DNA of 64,000 bases from Bretschneidera sinensis (Eukaryota; Streptophyta; Magnoliopsida; Brassicales; Akaniaceae). Each line of letters starts with the position of its first letter. Within the stretch, counting starts at the first letter, position 1. The position numbers and the translations under genes were made by a program. Shown piece after piece: positions 9,641 to 24,600 of the stretch. The stretch lies in the NCBI GenBank assembly GCA_023935145.1, contig CM043698.1, positions 14,492,001 to 14,556,000 of the forward strand, given 5' to 3'. Below the pieces are notes generated by a model. That model saw only the letters and a program-made list of their open reading frames with translations. It was not told the DNA's origin and did no database searches.

Positions 9641-12600
9641 TTAGAAACCAAAACCATTGCCCACAAAATCCTCTTCATCACCGCTGCTGAATGATTCAAC
9701 CACCTGACTATCATCATCATCCTCATCACCCACAATCTCAAATATACCACCTCCACCATCAAAGTCTACACCATCCATCATAAAATCTCCATCATCATCA
9801 TCATCAAGGTCACTCACACTATCATCGTCCTCATTGCTATCATCACCATCACTCTCACCGTCCCCATCAATATCAGGTCCTAGTAATGAGTCCACATCTG
9901 CATCATCATCGTCATCATCCTCTTCATCTTCCTCACTCTGTGCATCATCAGGATCAGAGTCATCATCCGTTGGCCTCCGGCGACCGATTTCATAAACCCT
10001 AGAAGATGAATACATCTCGTCTTGATCATCCATTGTAATCAACCCAACAAAGGAATCTGTTAGCTCCGTCGCAAAGTCAAGGACACAACGATCCACAGGA
10101 ATATTGGCAATGTCAGAGTAGTTGATACCATCCAGTGTGCGGAAAGAAGCAAATAATGGGTGCTTGCATCGACGAGTGTTTACTGCTGACATCACATCCT
10201 CAAGATTTCTCCTTAGGATTGCATAAATTACATCTCCACCTGCATTAAATGTTATTGCCGTTTGGTCTAAAGAAGGTACGCTTCGCATGAGCCTAAATTT
10301 CCGCAGATCCCAGACCTCAGAGTTTATGATAACCTGTTGGAAGAAAAATTAATAGCAAAGCATGTCAGGGTAAATACTTTACAGAAATCAGACATTCACG
10401 TGTACTTTTCATATTTTTCAGATGTACTAGTGCGTTTTCTTGTATTTTGAATGACAAAAAAAATTCTTGTAGCAGCATAATCACGTACCTCATTCCCAGC
10501 AGGATGAAAACCACCACCACCATAATCTGTGAACTGATCAAAGCGATGAACAGGGTTTGGACCCCGGCAGTCCCACAATACACCGTTCCATAGTAGCATT
10601 GCGTCTGAAGGACTAAAGTGTATAAGAGAATATACATGCCCCCGGCCAGTAGAACTGGCAGATGTATCAGACAGTTTTGATTCCAAATGGCAGGTTTGTA
10701 CATCATAAAGGAGAATTTCTCGCTGGGCGGGCTCTGTAGATAGGGCTGCAAATATGTTCCCAGAATTGCTAAACCTTGCAGCCTTGCACCCTTCAAATGA
10801 GTGCATAGGCCCACCTGAGATTGAAGACGCATCCCACAATCGCACATCCTGGGAGCTCGAAGAGAGCAAAAATTGGGTCTCACCAGAGCAATATGACTGA
10901 ACAAGTGTCACAGTAGACTGGTGGCTTGTGCAGCTGTCCAGCACATTGCTGTTGTTGGAGTCAAAAATTTTGATCTCTCCTGAGTGACTACCAACTGCAA
11001 TATGAAAGGAGTCCCCAACAAAAGTAATGCATGTCAAAAGTGCACCAACATCATCCCGGCAAGTTCTCCACGGCCTGAATCTACTGTAAACAAATTGACG
11101 ATCCCGACGATTTCCATGGACTCCACCATACATACTCTTAAGTTCATGTGTGCCGAGACGGCCTGTTATGTTTAAAGGGGCTTCAAGGCTCCGCCTCGGT
11201 TCAGGACAAACATGTGGGTGTAAGAGAGAGAGCGGTGGAAGAGTTGTTATTGGAGCTGGGCATTGTCGATGCTGGTGTTTCAGATACTGAACCACGAGGG
11301 AGTCTAGGGTTAACCGCTCCGAGTTGCAGGGCTGAGGATCATTTAGAAGCCCGAGTTGGGGGGAAGATGTCACCTGACCCGAGTGAGAGTTACTACATTG
11401 GTTGTCATCCAAATAATCTGCTAAATGACCTCTTGGTGTTGATCGACCATATTGATCCCTTAGAGTAGAACTTGGCGTAGAAAACCCAGCTGCATCTGAA
11501 AGTAAAAAGCTTTTACGGACAGAAATGGGTGTCAGGCAAGCTGGCGACCGGAGTCCATGATCACCAGTGTTGAGTTTCTTCCCAGACAATGATAACCCAG
11601 ACTCCTTCAACTCAGATAATTTTCGTTTCAATGGCAATATGATTGGAGTCTTACATTGAGAATCTGTATCAAGGTTAGTTTTCGGCACAGATTCTGACAC
11701 AACTTCTGATGTGCTTGCAGGGGCAGAAGACTGTCTATTATATACTTTCCTGACAGATGGTGGTTGCGAATCATGGGACTGAGGCTGATTTCTTGACTGT
11801 AAACCCAAATTAGGTGAGAAAACTAGGGGCTTCTTCTTTGCAGACACAGCTGAATCACACTTCAAACTGAAATCCTCATCGCGTGTGGTAGCTTTGGTTT
11901 TGTCAGAGAGAAATCCACCAGGAATACGACCAAAAGGCCACTGAAGCTGTATAAAGGGGGTTTCTTGTGTGGTGGCTTGGTGTGCAATAGATGACGGGGC
12001 TGCCAAGGATGGCAAAGGAGTCAAATGAGCTTCTTTCAGCAGTGTTGCTGCAGATGTAGCCAGACCAGATGCCTGTAGGTGTTCATGTACAAGGAGTAAA
12101 AGCTCCCTGAGGTTTTCATGAGCACATGGACACAACAGAATGCAAACAATAAACAGTCAAGAGCTAAAGGAAAGAAATGAATAAAAGTCTATAGTGCTAA
12201 GGGAGAAAACAACTAAAATACCTGGAATGGTAAGTAATAGGAGTAGCCGCAGCAATAGCTGCTCTTTCTATGCGCCTCAAAGTTGGAGTAGCAGCATCAG
12301 TAGCTGCTAATGTACTTGCACGCCCTGAATTTGTTACAATCTGCAACACATAAATGATGCACCACAAACTTCAGGTACTTGTTTTATTTCAAATAAAAAT
12401 ATCTTGAATATGTATAACATCAAATCAGAAGCCCAAAAGTTGTCCATATTGATGAGAGGGAGATTAAATACAATAAAGGGTATTTCGTGAATTGCACTTA
12501 AGTCCCTGTAGTTTCAATTTGAACAATTTACTCCCTAACATTTCACTTTGTGGCTATGTAGTAGTCCTTTGGCCTGCTATAAAGCACTTGTACTTCTACC

Positions 12601-15600
12601 GTAAATGTTGTACACAGGAACTAAGTTGCCACATTTGAAATGTTGAGAGATCAAATTGTCAAAACGAAACTACAGGGCATAAAACTGCATTTTGCTAAAA
12701 CTTCAGGAACCTACAGTTTGATTGTCCCTAAAGTCCTTACTGATGGGCTCAAAAGTAGCAAGGTAGGTTCTAAGGAAAGAACAATTTCCTTTTTCTATCT
12801 GCATTATTCAAATGCCTGTTTGATCAAGAAAACTTCCTAAAGCCCCAAAATCTTATAGATATATTAATAGCTTAGCTTTGAATCTGGTAAAACAACCACC
12901 AACAACAATTGGATGACTAAAAATCATAATCTTAATTTATTTTTTATGAAAAAAAATTGGCCTAACTCAGATCATTAAATGTTGTCACCATGAATGGTTC
13001 AATATGTCACCCATCCATAGTGGCAATGTGCACCAGTTAACCTCATAATCCTACAGTTAAATAGGAACACTAGATGAAATCTTAACTGTTCACGTTCCTA
13101 TTGCAGGGTACATTTTCTTTTATGCACTAGCACGAAAAAGCAATAAAATATTGAAAATAAAATATCACAACTTAAGTTGATAAACATATTTGGACTGAGG
13201 TTGACAAATATAGAGGGGAGAAAAAATGGGCTCCCATCGGAGATTCCATCTAGCACATAAAGTAAAAAAAGCCCATATGAGCAGTACCTTTGGCCTGACT
13301 AAAAACAATCTCCATGCTAATCTATTTTTAACTCCACAGTTCAAAACCTCATTTTCCTTATTGAAATGTTGAGAGATTAAATTGTCAAAACGAAACTACA
13401 GGGCATAAAACTGCATTTCGCTAAAACTTCAGGAACCTACAGTTTGATTGTCCCTAAAGTCCTTACTGATGGGCTCAAAAGTAGCAAGGTAGGTTCTAAG
13501 GAAAGAACAATTTCCTTTTTCTATCTGCATTATTCAAATGCCTGTTTGATCAAGAAAACTTCCTAAAGCCCCAAAATCTTATAGATATATTAATAGCTTA
13601 GCTTTGAATCTGGTAAAACAACCACCAACAACAATTGGATGACTAAAAATCATAATCTTAATTTATTTTTTATGAAAAAAAATTGGCATAACTCAGATCA
13701 TTAAATGTTGTCACCACGAATGGTTCAATATGTCACCCATCCATAGTGGCAATGTGCACCAGTTAACCTCATAATCCTACAGTTAAATAGGAACACTAGA
13801 TGAAATCTTAACTGTTCACGTTCCTATAACAGGGTACATTTTCTTTTATGCACTAGCACGAAAAAGCAATAAAATATTGAATATATAATATCACAACTTA
13901 AGTTGATAAACATATTTGGACTGAGGTTGACAAATATAGAGGGGAGAAAAAATGGGCTCCCATCGGAGATTCCATCTAGCACATAAAGTAAAAAAAGCCC
14001 ATAAGCCCATATGTGCAGTACCTTTGGCCTGACTAAAAACAATCTCCATGCTAATCTATTTTTAACTCCACAGTTCAAAACCTCATTTTCCTTATTGAAA
14101 TGTTGAGAGATTAAATTGTCAAAACGAAACTACAGGGCATAAAACTGCATTTCGCTAAAACTTCAGGAACCTACAGTTTGATTGTCCCTAAAGTCCTTAC
14201 TGATGGGCTCAAAAGTAGCAAGGTAGGTTCTAAGGAAAGAACAATTTCCTTTTTCTATCTGCATTATTCAAATGCCTGTTTGATCAAGAAAACTTCCTAA
14301 AGCCCCAAAATCTTATAGATATATTAATAGCTTAGCTTTGAATCTGGTAAAACAACCACCAACAACAATTGGATGACTAAAAATCATAATCTTAATTTAT
14401 TTTTTATGAAAAAAAATTGGCCTAACTCAGATCATTAAATGTTGTCACCACGAATGGTTCAATATGTCACCCATCCATAGTGGCAATGTGCACCAGTTAA
14501 CCTCATAATCCTACAGTTAAATAGGAACACTAGATGGAATCTTAACTGTTCACGTTCCTATTGCAGGGTACATTTTCTTTTATGCACTAGCACGAAAAAG
14601 CAATAAAATACTGAAAATAAAATATCACAACTTAAGTTGATAAACATATTTGGACTGAGGTTGACAAATATAGAGGGGAAAAAAATGGGCTCCCATCGGA
14701 GATTCCATCTAGCACATAAAGTAAAAAAAGCCCATATGAGCAGTACCTTTGGCCTGACTAAAAACAATCTCCATGCTAATCTATTTTTAACTCCACAGTT
14801 CAAAACCTCATTTTCCTTATTGAAATGTTGAGAGATTAAATTGTCAAAACGAAACTACAGGGCATAAAACTGCATTTCGCTAAAACTTCAGGAACCTACA
14901 GTTTGATTGTCCCTAAAGTCCTTACTGATGGGCTCAAAAGTAGTAATGTAGGTTCTAAGGAAAGAACAATTTCCTTTTTCTCTCTGCATTATTCAAATGC
15001 CTGTTTGATCAAGAAAACTTCCTAAAGCCCCAAAATCTTATAGATATATTAATAACTTAGGTAAAACAACCACCAACAACAATTGGATGACTAAAAATCA
15101 TAATCTTAATTTATTTTTTATGAAAAAAAAATTGGGCTAACCCAGATCGTTAAATGTTGTCACCACGAATGGTTCAATGTCACCCATCCATAGTGGCAAT
15201 GTGCACCAGTCAGCCTCATAATCCTACAGTTGATTAGGAACACTAGATGAAATCTTAACTGTTCACGTTCCTATTGCAGGGTACATTTTCTTTTTTTCAC
15301 TAGCACGAAAAAGCAATAAAATATTGAAAATAAAATATCACAACTTAAGTTGATAAAAATATTTGGACTGAGGTTGACAAATATAGAGGGGAGAAAAAAT
15401 GGGCTCCCATCGGAGATTCCATCTAGCACAAAGTAAAAAAAGCCCATAAGCCCATATGTGCAGTACCTTTGGCCTGACTAAAAAACAATCTCCATGCTAA
15501 TCTATTTTTAACTCTACAGTTCAAAACCACTTTTTTCCTTATTGTGAAGTTTCATACTTTCAGCCCATCTCAAGCAGCTACATTAACTGAGGTCCCAGAG

Positions 15601-18600
15601 ATGCATGTGACAAATTAAGATCCATCAGGCGTTTAGTAAAGGTTCAATCATCATATTAAAGAACTAAAGTATCTTCAGCAGTAATACTTCGAGGCATCAA
15701 TTTACTAAGGGAGGCAAAATTACCCAAGCATCAACTAAATGCCTATATGATGCAAACATTAAAACACCTTTCATGTGCCCATACCTGGAAAAAGGGGTCC
15801 AAGGCCAGCTACGAAGTGAAAAGAATGTGCACAAGTAAATATGCACGTAGGCTTTGCAACAAATGAAAGCACACTCATCTTAGATAAAATTATATAATCA
15901 ACAAGGGAAAAGGGTAAAGATACTAACCGCAATCAGCTCAATAGCCACCTGAGCGAGTTCAGCTTGCCACCTGCCTTGTTCGGTTCCAGGCGTCTGGCCA
16001 CCTGAGTCTCGAATTAGTTCTGATAGCTTTTTACCAACCTAGAACACCAGGTCGAATTAAGGCATGAATCAATAACCTGTTTAATATGTCCTACTAATCT
16101 TTAACAATATTTATCTTATCCAGATCAAACAATGTATTACTTGAAATTACAACAGTAAAATATATAAAAAAAATTATTGAGTGTTTACTGATAAAAAAAC
16201 TATCACAGTATTGAGAATAGAAAGAGAAACAGGACAAGATCCAAAGGCAATAAGAAAGCAAATAGAGTTTCTTAAATTGAATCATTTTGTTTGAAATACC
16301 TACAGACCCATAAAAAAGTAACTAATTTTTTGTTAAGTATATTAATAACACTCCAAGAGGGTGCAACCCATTTACAAAAAGACTATCTAACTAATACATA
16401 ACATGAATTTACTTTGACATGTCACCTATAAGGTAAGTCGGTAACTGATAATATGTACCTATGGCATTTAACAAACATCTCCAAGACAACTTTTCTATGA
16501 ATACCAAATCTTAGTCGAAGTTCACACAATACCTCAAGACTAGCGTTTAGAAGGAGATAAAAGAGAGGAAATAAAAGTATGTGGAATGAACTTTTCGAGA
16601 AAAGTGAGAGAAAAGAAAACTCAGAGAATTGATGTTTTCCTCTTGCATGTACAAATCATAAAGTTGGGAGAAGAAGAGTAGAAAATGGGAGAGAAAATAG
16701 ATGATATTTTCAATTTACCAATTAATCCCCATCTAACCTATCACTTTAATATCCATTACCATCTAGCCTATCACTTTAATATCCATTAATGTTATAAAGG
16801 ATATAATGGTAAAAATAATACTATTTACATTTCCTTCCTCTCACTTTCCCACTACTAAACAAGGGTAAGAGAAAACTATTTTCTTTCCTCTTAGTTTTCC
16901 ATCCTCTAAAAGGAAATCAACGAAAGAGGAAGTTGCAAAGCTTTCTTAAAATACAATGAATCTGACATAAGAAATCGTATCATTGAAAACAAAAATCAAT
17001 ATACAACAAAATCATCAACCCTAGCGGCGGATTTACCAATTAACTTCAGAGAAATAGAGAATAGATTGGAACATAAAATTGTGAGCAATGAGCAATGAGT
17101 GCCATCAATCCTTCGTGGTTTAAAAAAAGTTCTTTGAGTTCATTAAAGAAGGTGTTGCTGGGAATGTCATAAGAGTTTCAGAATTCGCTCCAGGAAGAAA
17201 ATTTTCCATTTGGCTGAATGAAAAGGAGTTGCTTTGGTTCCTTAAGGTCTAGAAGGAATTTATTTTTGAAAGGGGAGAAGACAACTGGTTTCGAAGAAGG
17301 AGGGAGTGGATCGGGTCCCTTTCGGTGGGTTTGCAACGGAACAGGAATGGTCGCTTTGCCTCAGTAACAAGGATCACTAGTGGGAACTCCAGTTTTATTC
17401 TCTTGTCGAAAGATGTGGTTGCTGATGGTTGGTGGAAGGTTTTGATGGCAGTGTCAGAGCTCGTCAAACTTGGTTCTTCTTCAAGGCATCGATCTGGGGA
17501 GAGAGAAAATTAAGGAGGGAGGTCTTCGTCAGCTCTATGGGTCTAGTTCTGGGAAGATTTCAGAAGGGTTGGGGGCTCAATCTCATATTAAATCTTTGGA
17601 AGCCAGTGGTGGGTCTTTGTCGTTGACTGGGTCTTGCCCGTGTTGTGGGGCGGATCTGTATGGGAGTGTGGGCGATGGTAGTCAAAGGGTCTATGGCTGA
17701 GTCTATGTCTAGAACTCTCGATGGAGAAAAAGATGATTCTGCAATGTGCGTGGCTGGGCGCGTGAAAGAGTTGAGAGACAAAGGTAAGAGACAACTGGAT
17801 TCAATTCCAAATTTTGAATTGTCAATTGTGGTCTAAGCTAAAAGGGTGAAGTGGGCCAGAAGATAGGGACTAATTTTTTTAAAGAACCCAAACCTAGTAA
17901 CCAATTCCCTAAGCTTATTTCCTCTGGTTCTTTGGGCCTAATTCAAGTTGAAAGGGATGAGCTTGCTAAGGGAAGAATGGTTCTTACTTCTAAGTGTGTT
18001 GGGCCTTATAAGTCAATTAAGAGGACCAAACGGCTTTGACTTAGAGGCTGGAAACTTTCAAAATGCTAGGTGGCCAAGCGTTTTGGTCCACCAGCGTCGA
18101 GCTCTCAGGTTTTTCAAGAGCCGTTGACGTCGCATGCAAAGGGAGTGGCCGGAAGTCCTTTGCCGAAGAGCTCCGATGTCGATGATTCTGTTTCGCCGAC
18201 GTCAAGACTTTCTAAAGCGGTGGAGAATGTGGCGTGCCTCTTGGAGGGTGTTGCTGGCGAGGTGTTGGCGAAGGAGGTTCTAGGGGCTGCCGTGGTTTCT
18301 CCTAAGCCAGATTTTTCCAGCGAGATGGTCGGTGAGATAGCAGTAGCTAGTTCCAGTCTAGAAAGGAAGTCTTCGGATGACATTGATTCGGCTTCAGTTT
18401 CAGGAGTCTCTCTCCCTGTTTCTAGATCAGTGGATGTCGTTTTTGGTAAGAATTATTCTCCTAAGAATCAGTTGATGATTTTGCCTTCTGTTAACCCTTA
18501 TTACGTATTCCCCCGGAGGTTTTGGTTCAAGTTGATTCTGATGGGTTTTCAGGTTCTTTGATAGCATTAATTCTGAGGTTTCGGGTTGTAGTAAAGAGTG

Positions 18601-21600
18601 CAACAAAGGCAGTGATCTTAGCTTGGCCCTAGTGGAGAGTGGCAATCCAGTGGAGATGTGGGAGGGTGTGGATGTTAGGGATGAATTAGCGGTGAACAGG
18701 AAAGCATCGATTTGGATTATTAATTGGGTTTAAAAACTCCACAAATTGGTGGGGGTTTCGATAATAAGAATTGAAGATCAAGCTATTAATTTGTTTGAGG
18801 AAATTGAGCGTCTTAGGGATGAAGAGCGTAAAACCCGATGTCGTAGTCGATCTACAGTCAGGAAACTTGCTAAGGGGAGTAGTAGAGAACTGAAGAGGTT
18901 GGAATTTGCTGCCAACTAAGATAAGTTAAATGGGGACACAAGTAGAAGAGAGGAGGAGGTGACGAGTCGAGGGGTCCACCATTGATCCAATGATGTGGAA
19001 AATTATTTCGTGGAATGTGAGAGGGGCTAATGACGTGGCAAAGAGGACTACTATCAAACACTTTCTTAGAGAATGGAAAGGTTCAGTGGTATGTCTCCAA
19101 GAGACGAAGATGGAGCTTATTGATGTTTCTATTGTTCAAAGCTTATGGGGTTTAAGGTCTTGTGGATGGAAATTTTTACCGTTGATTGGTGCTTCAGAAG
19201 GAGTTATTATTATGTGGGACATGCGGGTGTTAGATTTGATCGATTTTCATATTGGTTCGTTCTCTGTTTTGTGTGTCTTCAAAGGTCTCTTTAAGGGTGT
19301 GGAGTGGGTTATGACTGGTGTATATGGTTCTGGCGAGAGTTAGAAGTCTTTTTTGGGATGAGTTGGTGGCTATTAGACAACGTTGGCAGCATCCTTGGGT
19401 CTTGGGGGTGATTTCAATGGTGTTCTCTATCCTCATAGGAGATTATGGGGACTCATGAATCTAGGCACATGAGGGATTTTTTGGAGTTTGTGGGGGGTAA
19501 TAATCTTATTGATTTGCCTTTATCTGGTGGAGCCTTTACGTGGTCGAATTCTAAAGATTCTCCTTCCTTCTCGAGAATTGATCGATTTCTTGTGTCTGAT
19601 AGTTAGGAATTCCAGTGTCCTAACCTAATCCAAAAGCTTCTCCATAGACCAATATCTGATTATTTCCCCATTGTTCTCAAAGTAGGGGTCTGACATGGGG
19701 TCCAACGCCGTTCCGGTTTGAGAATGTGTGGCTGAGAGTTGAAGGGTTTCGTGATCTTGTAAAGGGATGGTGGGAGGATGCGGTCTCCCATGATGTTGCA
19801 AGCTTTAAAGTGGCAAATAAGCTGAAAAGGATAAAAAAAGAATTGCAAAATTGGAATAAAGAGTCCCTTGGCAATATTAATTCTACTATTAATGCTCTAG
19901 TGGGTGAAATTAATGAGCTCAATGAAAAAGAAGTTAAAGAGTGATTTGGATAGAAGGAAGAATGCAAAAAAGGATTTGGCTAATCTCTTAACCTTGGAGG
20001 AAATTTCTTGGAGACAGAAATCTAGAGAGTTATGGCTTCGAGAGGGTGATAAAAATACCAAGTATTTCCATTGAATGGCAAATGCTCATAGAAGGTTGAA
20101 TTTTATTACTTCCATCGAGGTGGACGATATGATGTTCGAGGAGGAAGGGGCCATTTCTGGTTTTTATGAGAACCTTTATAAGGAGACTCGTGGGATCAGA
20201 CCGAACTTGGATGGCTTGGAATTTTCCAGAATAGATGAGTCTGATGCTAGGTGGCTCAAGAGACCTTTTACTATGGATGAAATTCTTGCAGCTCTGATGG
20301 AGAGTGATGGAGATAAAGCCTTGGGTCCTGATGGCTTTACGATGTTTTCCTCATCCCATAACTGGAAGGTGATTAAAGGGGATGTTATCAGTCTTTTTGA
20401 GGAGTTTCATGCTTCGGGGTAGTTTGAGAGCAATCTAAATACCACTTTTGTCACTCTGATTCCGAAGAAGAAAGGGGCGTCTAATATCAGAGACTTCAGA
20501 CCCCTTAGTCTAGTGGGTTACATTTACAAACTTATTTCGAAGGTAGTAACCTCCATATTGATAGGAGTGATGAATAAGGTGGTGAGTCCTATGCAAAATG
20601 CGTTTATAGAGAGAAGGTAAATTTTGGATGCGGCTTTGATAGCCAACGAAGTGGTGGATACCCAGTTTAGGATTGGAGGGGGAAGGGTCATTTGCAAACT
20701 TGATATGAAAAAAGTGTATGACCATGTTTGCTAGAACTTCGTCATCTATTTATTAAATCGCATAGGATTTGGGGAGAGATGGCACCAGTGGATTTTTAAG
20801 TGTAAGTCCTCTACTTCATTCTCTATATTGGTTAATGGGTGTCTTTTTGGTTTCTTTCATGCTTCTAGAGGACTAAGACAAGGACCGTTCTTATTCTCTT
20901 TGGTTATGGAGGCTTTAAGCAAAATGCTGGTGAAAGAGGTTGAAATGGGTTAATTGTTTGATGTCAAAGTAGGAGGTGTTGGTGATATCGTTAATATTTC
21001 CCATCTCCTTTTGGCTGACGATATAGTTGTTTTTTGCGGGGCTGATATCACTCAAATTTTGCATCTTCGGGGTATCCTCCTTTGTTTTGAGGCGGTGTCG
21101 GGTCTTAAGGTGAATCTTGGCAAAAGTGTTCTAATCCCTGTTGGTGGAAGTGTTAAGGAGAGTCTCCTTGCTAGTGTTCTGGGGTGTCAGATTGGTTCAC
21201 TTCCTACCACGTACCTTGGTCTTCCTCTTGGGGCTACTTTCAAAGACAAAAGCATTTGGAATCCAGTTGTGGAGAAGTTTGAAAATCGTTTGGTGGAAGT
21301 GTTAAGGAGAATCACTACCTCTCTAAAAGGGGTAGACTCGCTCTTATCGAAAGCACTCTGCCTAGTCTTTCGATCTACTTGATGCCTCTTTTTCCGATCC
21401 CTAGCTCGATAGCCAAGAGATTAGAAAGTATCCAAAAAAGATTCATTTGGGGTAATACGGCGGAGGAGGCCAAGTTCCACTTGGGAATTGGAATTTGGTT
21501 AAGCATCCTGTGAAGAAAGGTGGTCTTGGAATCAAATCTTTATCTTTGCTCAATAAGGCTCTTTTTGGTAAATGGCTTTGAAGGTTCATTGAGGAAGATC

Positions 21601-24600
21601 ACTTGTGGAGGAAGGTGGTGGAGGCAAAATTCGGGATGGATCTTATGGTTGGATGTCTAAATGAGCCTCGGGATCCTTATGGAATAGGAGTGTGGAAATT
21701 TATTATAAAAGGCTGGGAAGAATTCTGGTTTTATGTTGAGATTTTGGTGGGCAATGGAACGAAAACTAGGCTTTGGTTTGACACTTGGTGTGGGAATACC
21801 CCTTAAAAGGATAGATTTCCATGTATTTTTAACTTGGTGAGAGATAAAGAAGCATGGATTAACTCTTTTTTTTATCAACCAACCAAGGAGTCAATTGGGT
21901 TGTACCTTTTGTTCGCAATGTTCAAGATTGGGAAGCCAAGGAGGTTACAGTGTTTTTGGAAGCCCTTTATTCTTTTAAGATTGTGGTGAGGAGGGAGGAT
22001 GAGATGAGATGGAAACCAAGACCGGATAAAGGGTTCTTGGTAAAAGATTTCTATAATACTCTTTTTGATAAAAGCCTCTTTAGCGAGATTCATTATTTTC
22101 CTTGGACGGCTATTTGATGTGTTTAGGCAGGCTTGAAAGTTTGTTTTTTTTTTTATTGGGAGGCCTCTTGGGATAGAATTCTTACTGTAGACAATCTTCA
22201 AAGGAGGGGAAAGATTATGGTCAACAGATGCTATATGTGCAAAGAGAAGGCTAAATATGTTTTTCATCTTTTGGTGGAATGCACTTTTGATAGAATCTTG
22301 TGGGAAATGGCTTATAGAATTGTGGGAGTCTCTTGGGTGATGACGAGTCAGTGAGAGATGAAATAGAGGCTTGGAGTGGTGTTAGGGCTTCCAATGAGGT
22401 AAAAAAGGTCTTAGGCTTAATTCCTCACTCGATTTGGTGGATTGTGTGGAGAGAAAGGAATCGGAGGGCCTTTGAAGATTTTGAAAATTCAATTATAAAT
22501 TTAAGAGATAGTTGATTCAATACTCTTAATTTTTGGGTTAGAAGAAATTACTTTGTAAATAATGATGACTTTGTAGATTTCCTTCATTGTACCTAGCATT
22601 TGGCTTTTTGGTGCACCTTCTTGGTGCTTTTTACTAAATTTTTGCTTATAAAAAAAAGTAGTAGTTTTCCATCCTCTCTACTAAACACATGAGACAAAAA
22701 GTCAATCTTCTTACTTTTCTATCCTTCTAGTTTTTCATCCACTCACTTTTCTTTCCACTTACTTCTCTCCCACTAAACGCACCCCTAAGGTCAGAACATG
22801 CACTAAAAAGAAAAAAGGAAAAAATTCTAAGTTGTTCCCAATCCCAAAATACTTAAAACACCGATTCACAACAACCCTCCCTCTTTTTTGTAAGTTGTCT
22901 AAAGTGAGAATTTTCTCCCATGAAGCCTCTCAAGCAAAAGAACTCACTTTAGTTGGAACCCCGGAGCGCCAAATAGTCTTCCACGAAAAAACAGAAGACC
23001 CATCCAAAGCCATCTCTTCCAAAAGAACCTTGTAAAAAGTTTTCACCTCAAAACCTTTGCTTGGGATATCCCTCCAAAAAATCGTATCCTCCTTAGAAAG
23101 GTCAAAATTGAAGCTATACAAAAATTCCAAGAGGCTTTGCACACTCTCAACCTCCCAATCATGAACATTACGAACAAAAGGGACCTCCCACATAATGCTA
23201 CAATTGGTCTAAGAGATGCAAGAAGAAATAAAAGCTTCTTTATCCCTCACAATTGCAAAAATTTCCGGAAAAAAAGTCTTTAAGAGGAGAGTTCCCAAAC
23301 CACGAGTCAAGCCAAAGGCGAGTTTTCCTTCCATTACCCATCGAGATAGAAAGACTAGAACAAAAATCCTCCCATCCATTCCGAATCCAGTTCCATACTC
23401 CAACACCATAAGCTCCCCTTTCTTTTTTTAGACATCCAACCATTAGGCTCCAAACCAAATTTAGCCACTGCTACTTTCCTCCAAAAATAGTCACTCTCCA
23501 CAACCATTTACCAAGAAGAGCTCTATTGAAAAGAGTGAGGGATTTAATACCAAGCTCCCCTTTTTCAAAAGGTTGCTTAACTACACCCCATTTCACCAAG
23601 TGGTATTTGAAGTCTTCCACGGTATTGCCCCAAAAGAATCTTTTTTGAATATCCTTTAACTTCTTTGCCACCATGCTTAATCTCCTACGATAATAAGAGC
23701 TTACTACACCGCCCCACCAAAGCCATTTTTTGGGCTTCAAAAGACTGGTTTCCTTGCACAACATTCATTATGTTTGAAGTTTCTTCGTATGCTTATATAT
23801 GTAATAAATTTTGTGCTACTCCTAAAGATATTCAATATGTTTGCCGTGATGATCTTCATATGGCCACAACATGCACCTAAATAGTCCCCACCCATATCAG
23901 AATTTAACACCCAGACCCTCACCAGCGCGACCCAGCATTTAGCCTCTTAATGATAAGAATGCAAAAAGATAATAGATAGTATATGTTACTACATAAAATG
24001 GTTTTTGCAATGAAAGATGGATAGATAACAAATACATATATAGTAGGCTCATTTACCTGAAGCTTGGTCAATATGTGTGAAATTGTATCATCTCGGGCTA
24101 AACCAAGTAGAACTCGGCATGCAAGAGCACGAAGACAGTCTAGAGTATTAGGAGGAGAATATATTCTTGGTTGTAGGAGATGCAGAAGAACCTTTATCCC
24201 ATTGTTGGCACGAACAGCATCTCTTGCTTGACGATATCCCTGTTCTAATTGTGCAGCAAGGCCAGCACAACCTGCTCCCACTCCTAAAGATATTCTCCGA
24301 TCTCCAACCAATCCTGATGCTGCTGTGGGAATAGGTGTTTGTGAAGCACTGCCAATAGATTGTGCACCTGCTGCAGTGCCCCTATCTATCACACTAGAAT
24401 CCCCATTCCGCTCCCTTACATCAGTCTGGTTGGGCAAGAAAAAAGCTCGATCTGAATTATTACGTTCTGCATTTCTAGTCTCTGTAGCAGGACCATTTGA
24501 TGTTTGACTAGAGACAAATGGCTGACCTTGTGTAAGTAGAGGCGGTTTATTGCTGATTGAAGGTGGCGGGCAAACAAGATTGATTAACACATTTAGTGCC

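Larger units (their letters stand above)
16908..22661 (+). mobile_element. Near full-length L1-like LINE in DCAF1 intron 10
   Basis: The element is 5754 bp long, antisense to the host gene, and bounded by a perfect 16-bp target duplication. It ends in a short A-rich tail (TTATAAAAAAAAGTAG). ORF1 remains lie at about 17108-18720 and ORF2 (endonuclease, reverse transcriptase, zinc-finger region) at about 18990-22515. Both carry in-frame stops, mostly of the TGG-to-TAG or CAA-to-TAA type, so the copy cannot make its proteins. The host splice sites on both sides are intact, so it should be removed with the intron. Confidence 0.9.

Noticed and set aside
13824..14803. Repeated ~80-residue minus-strand ORFs with ATG in the intron array
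   Set aside because: They recur because the 725-bp unit recurs, lie inside a DCAF1 intron, and show no domain or splice context.
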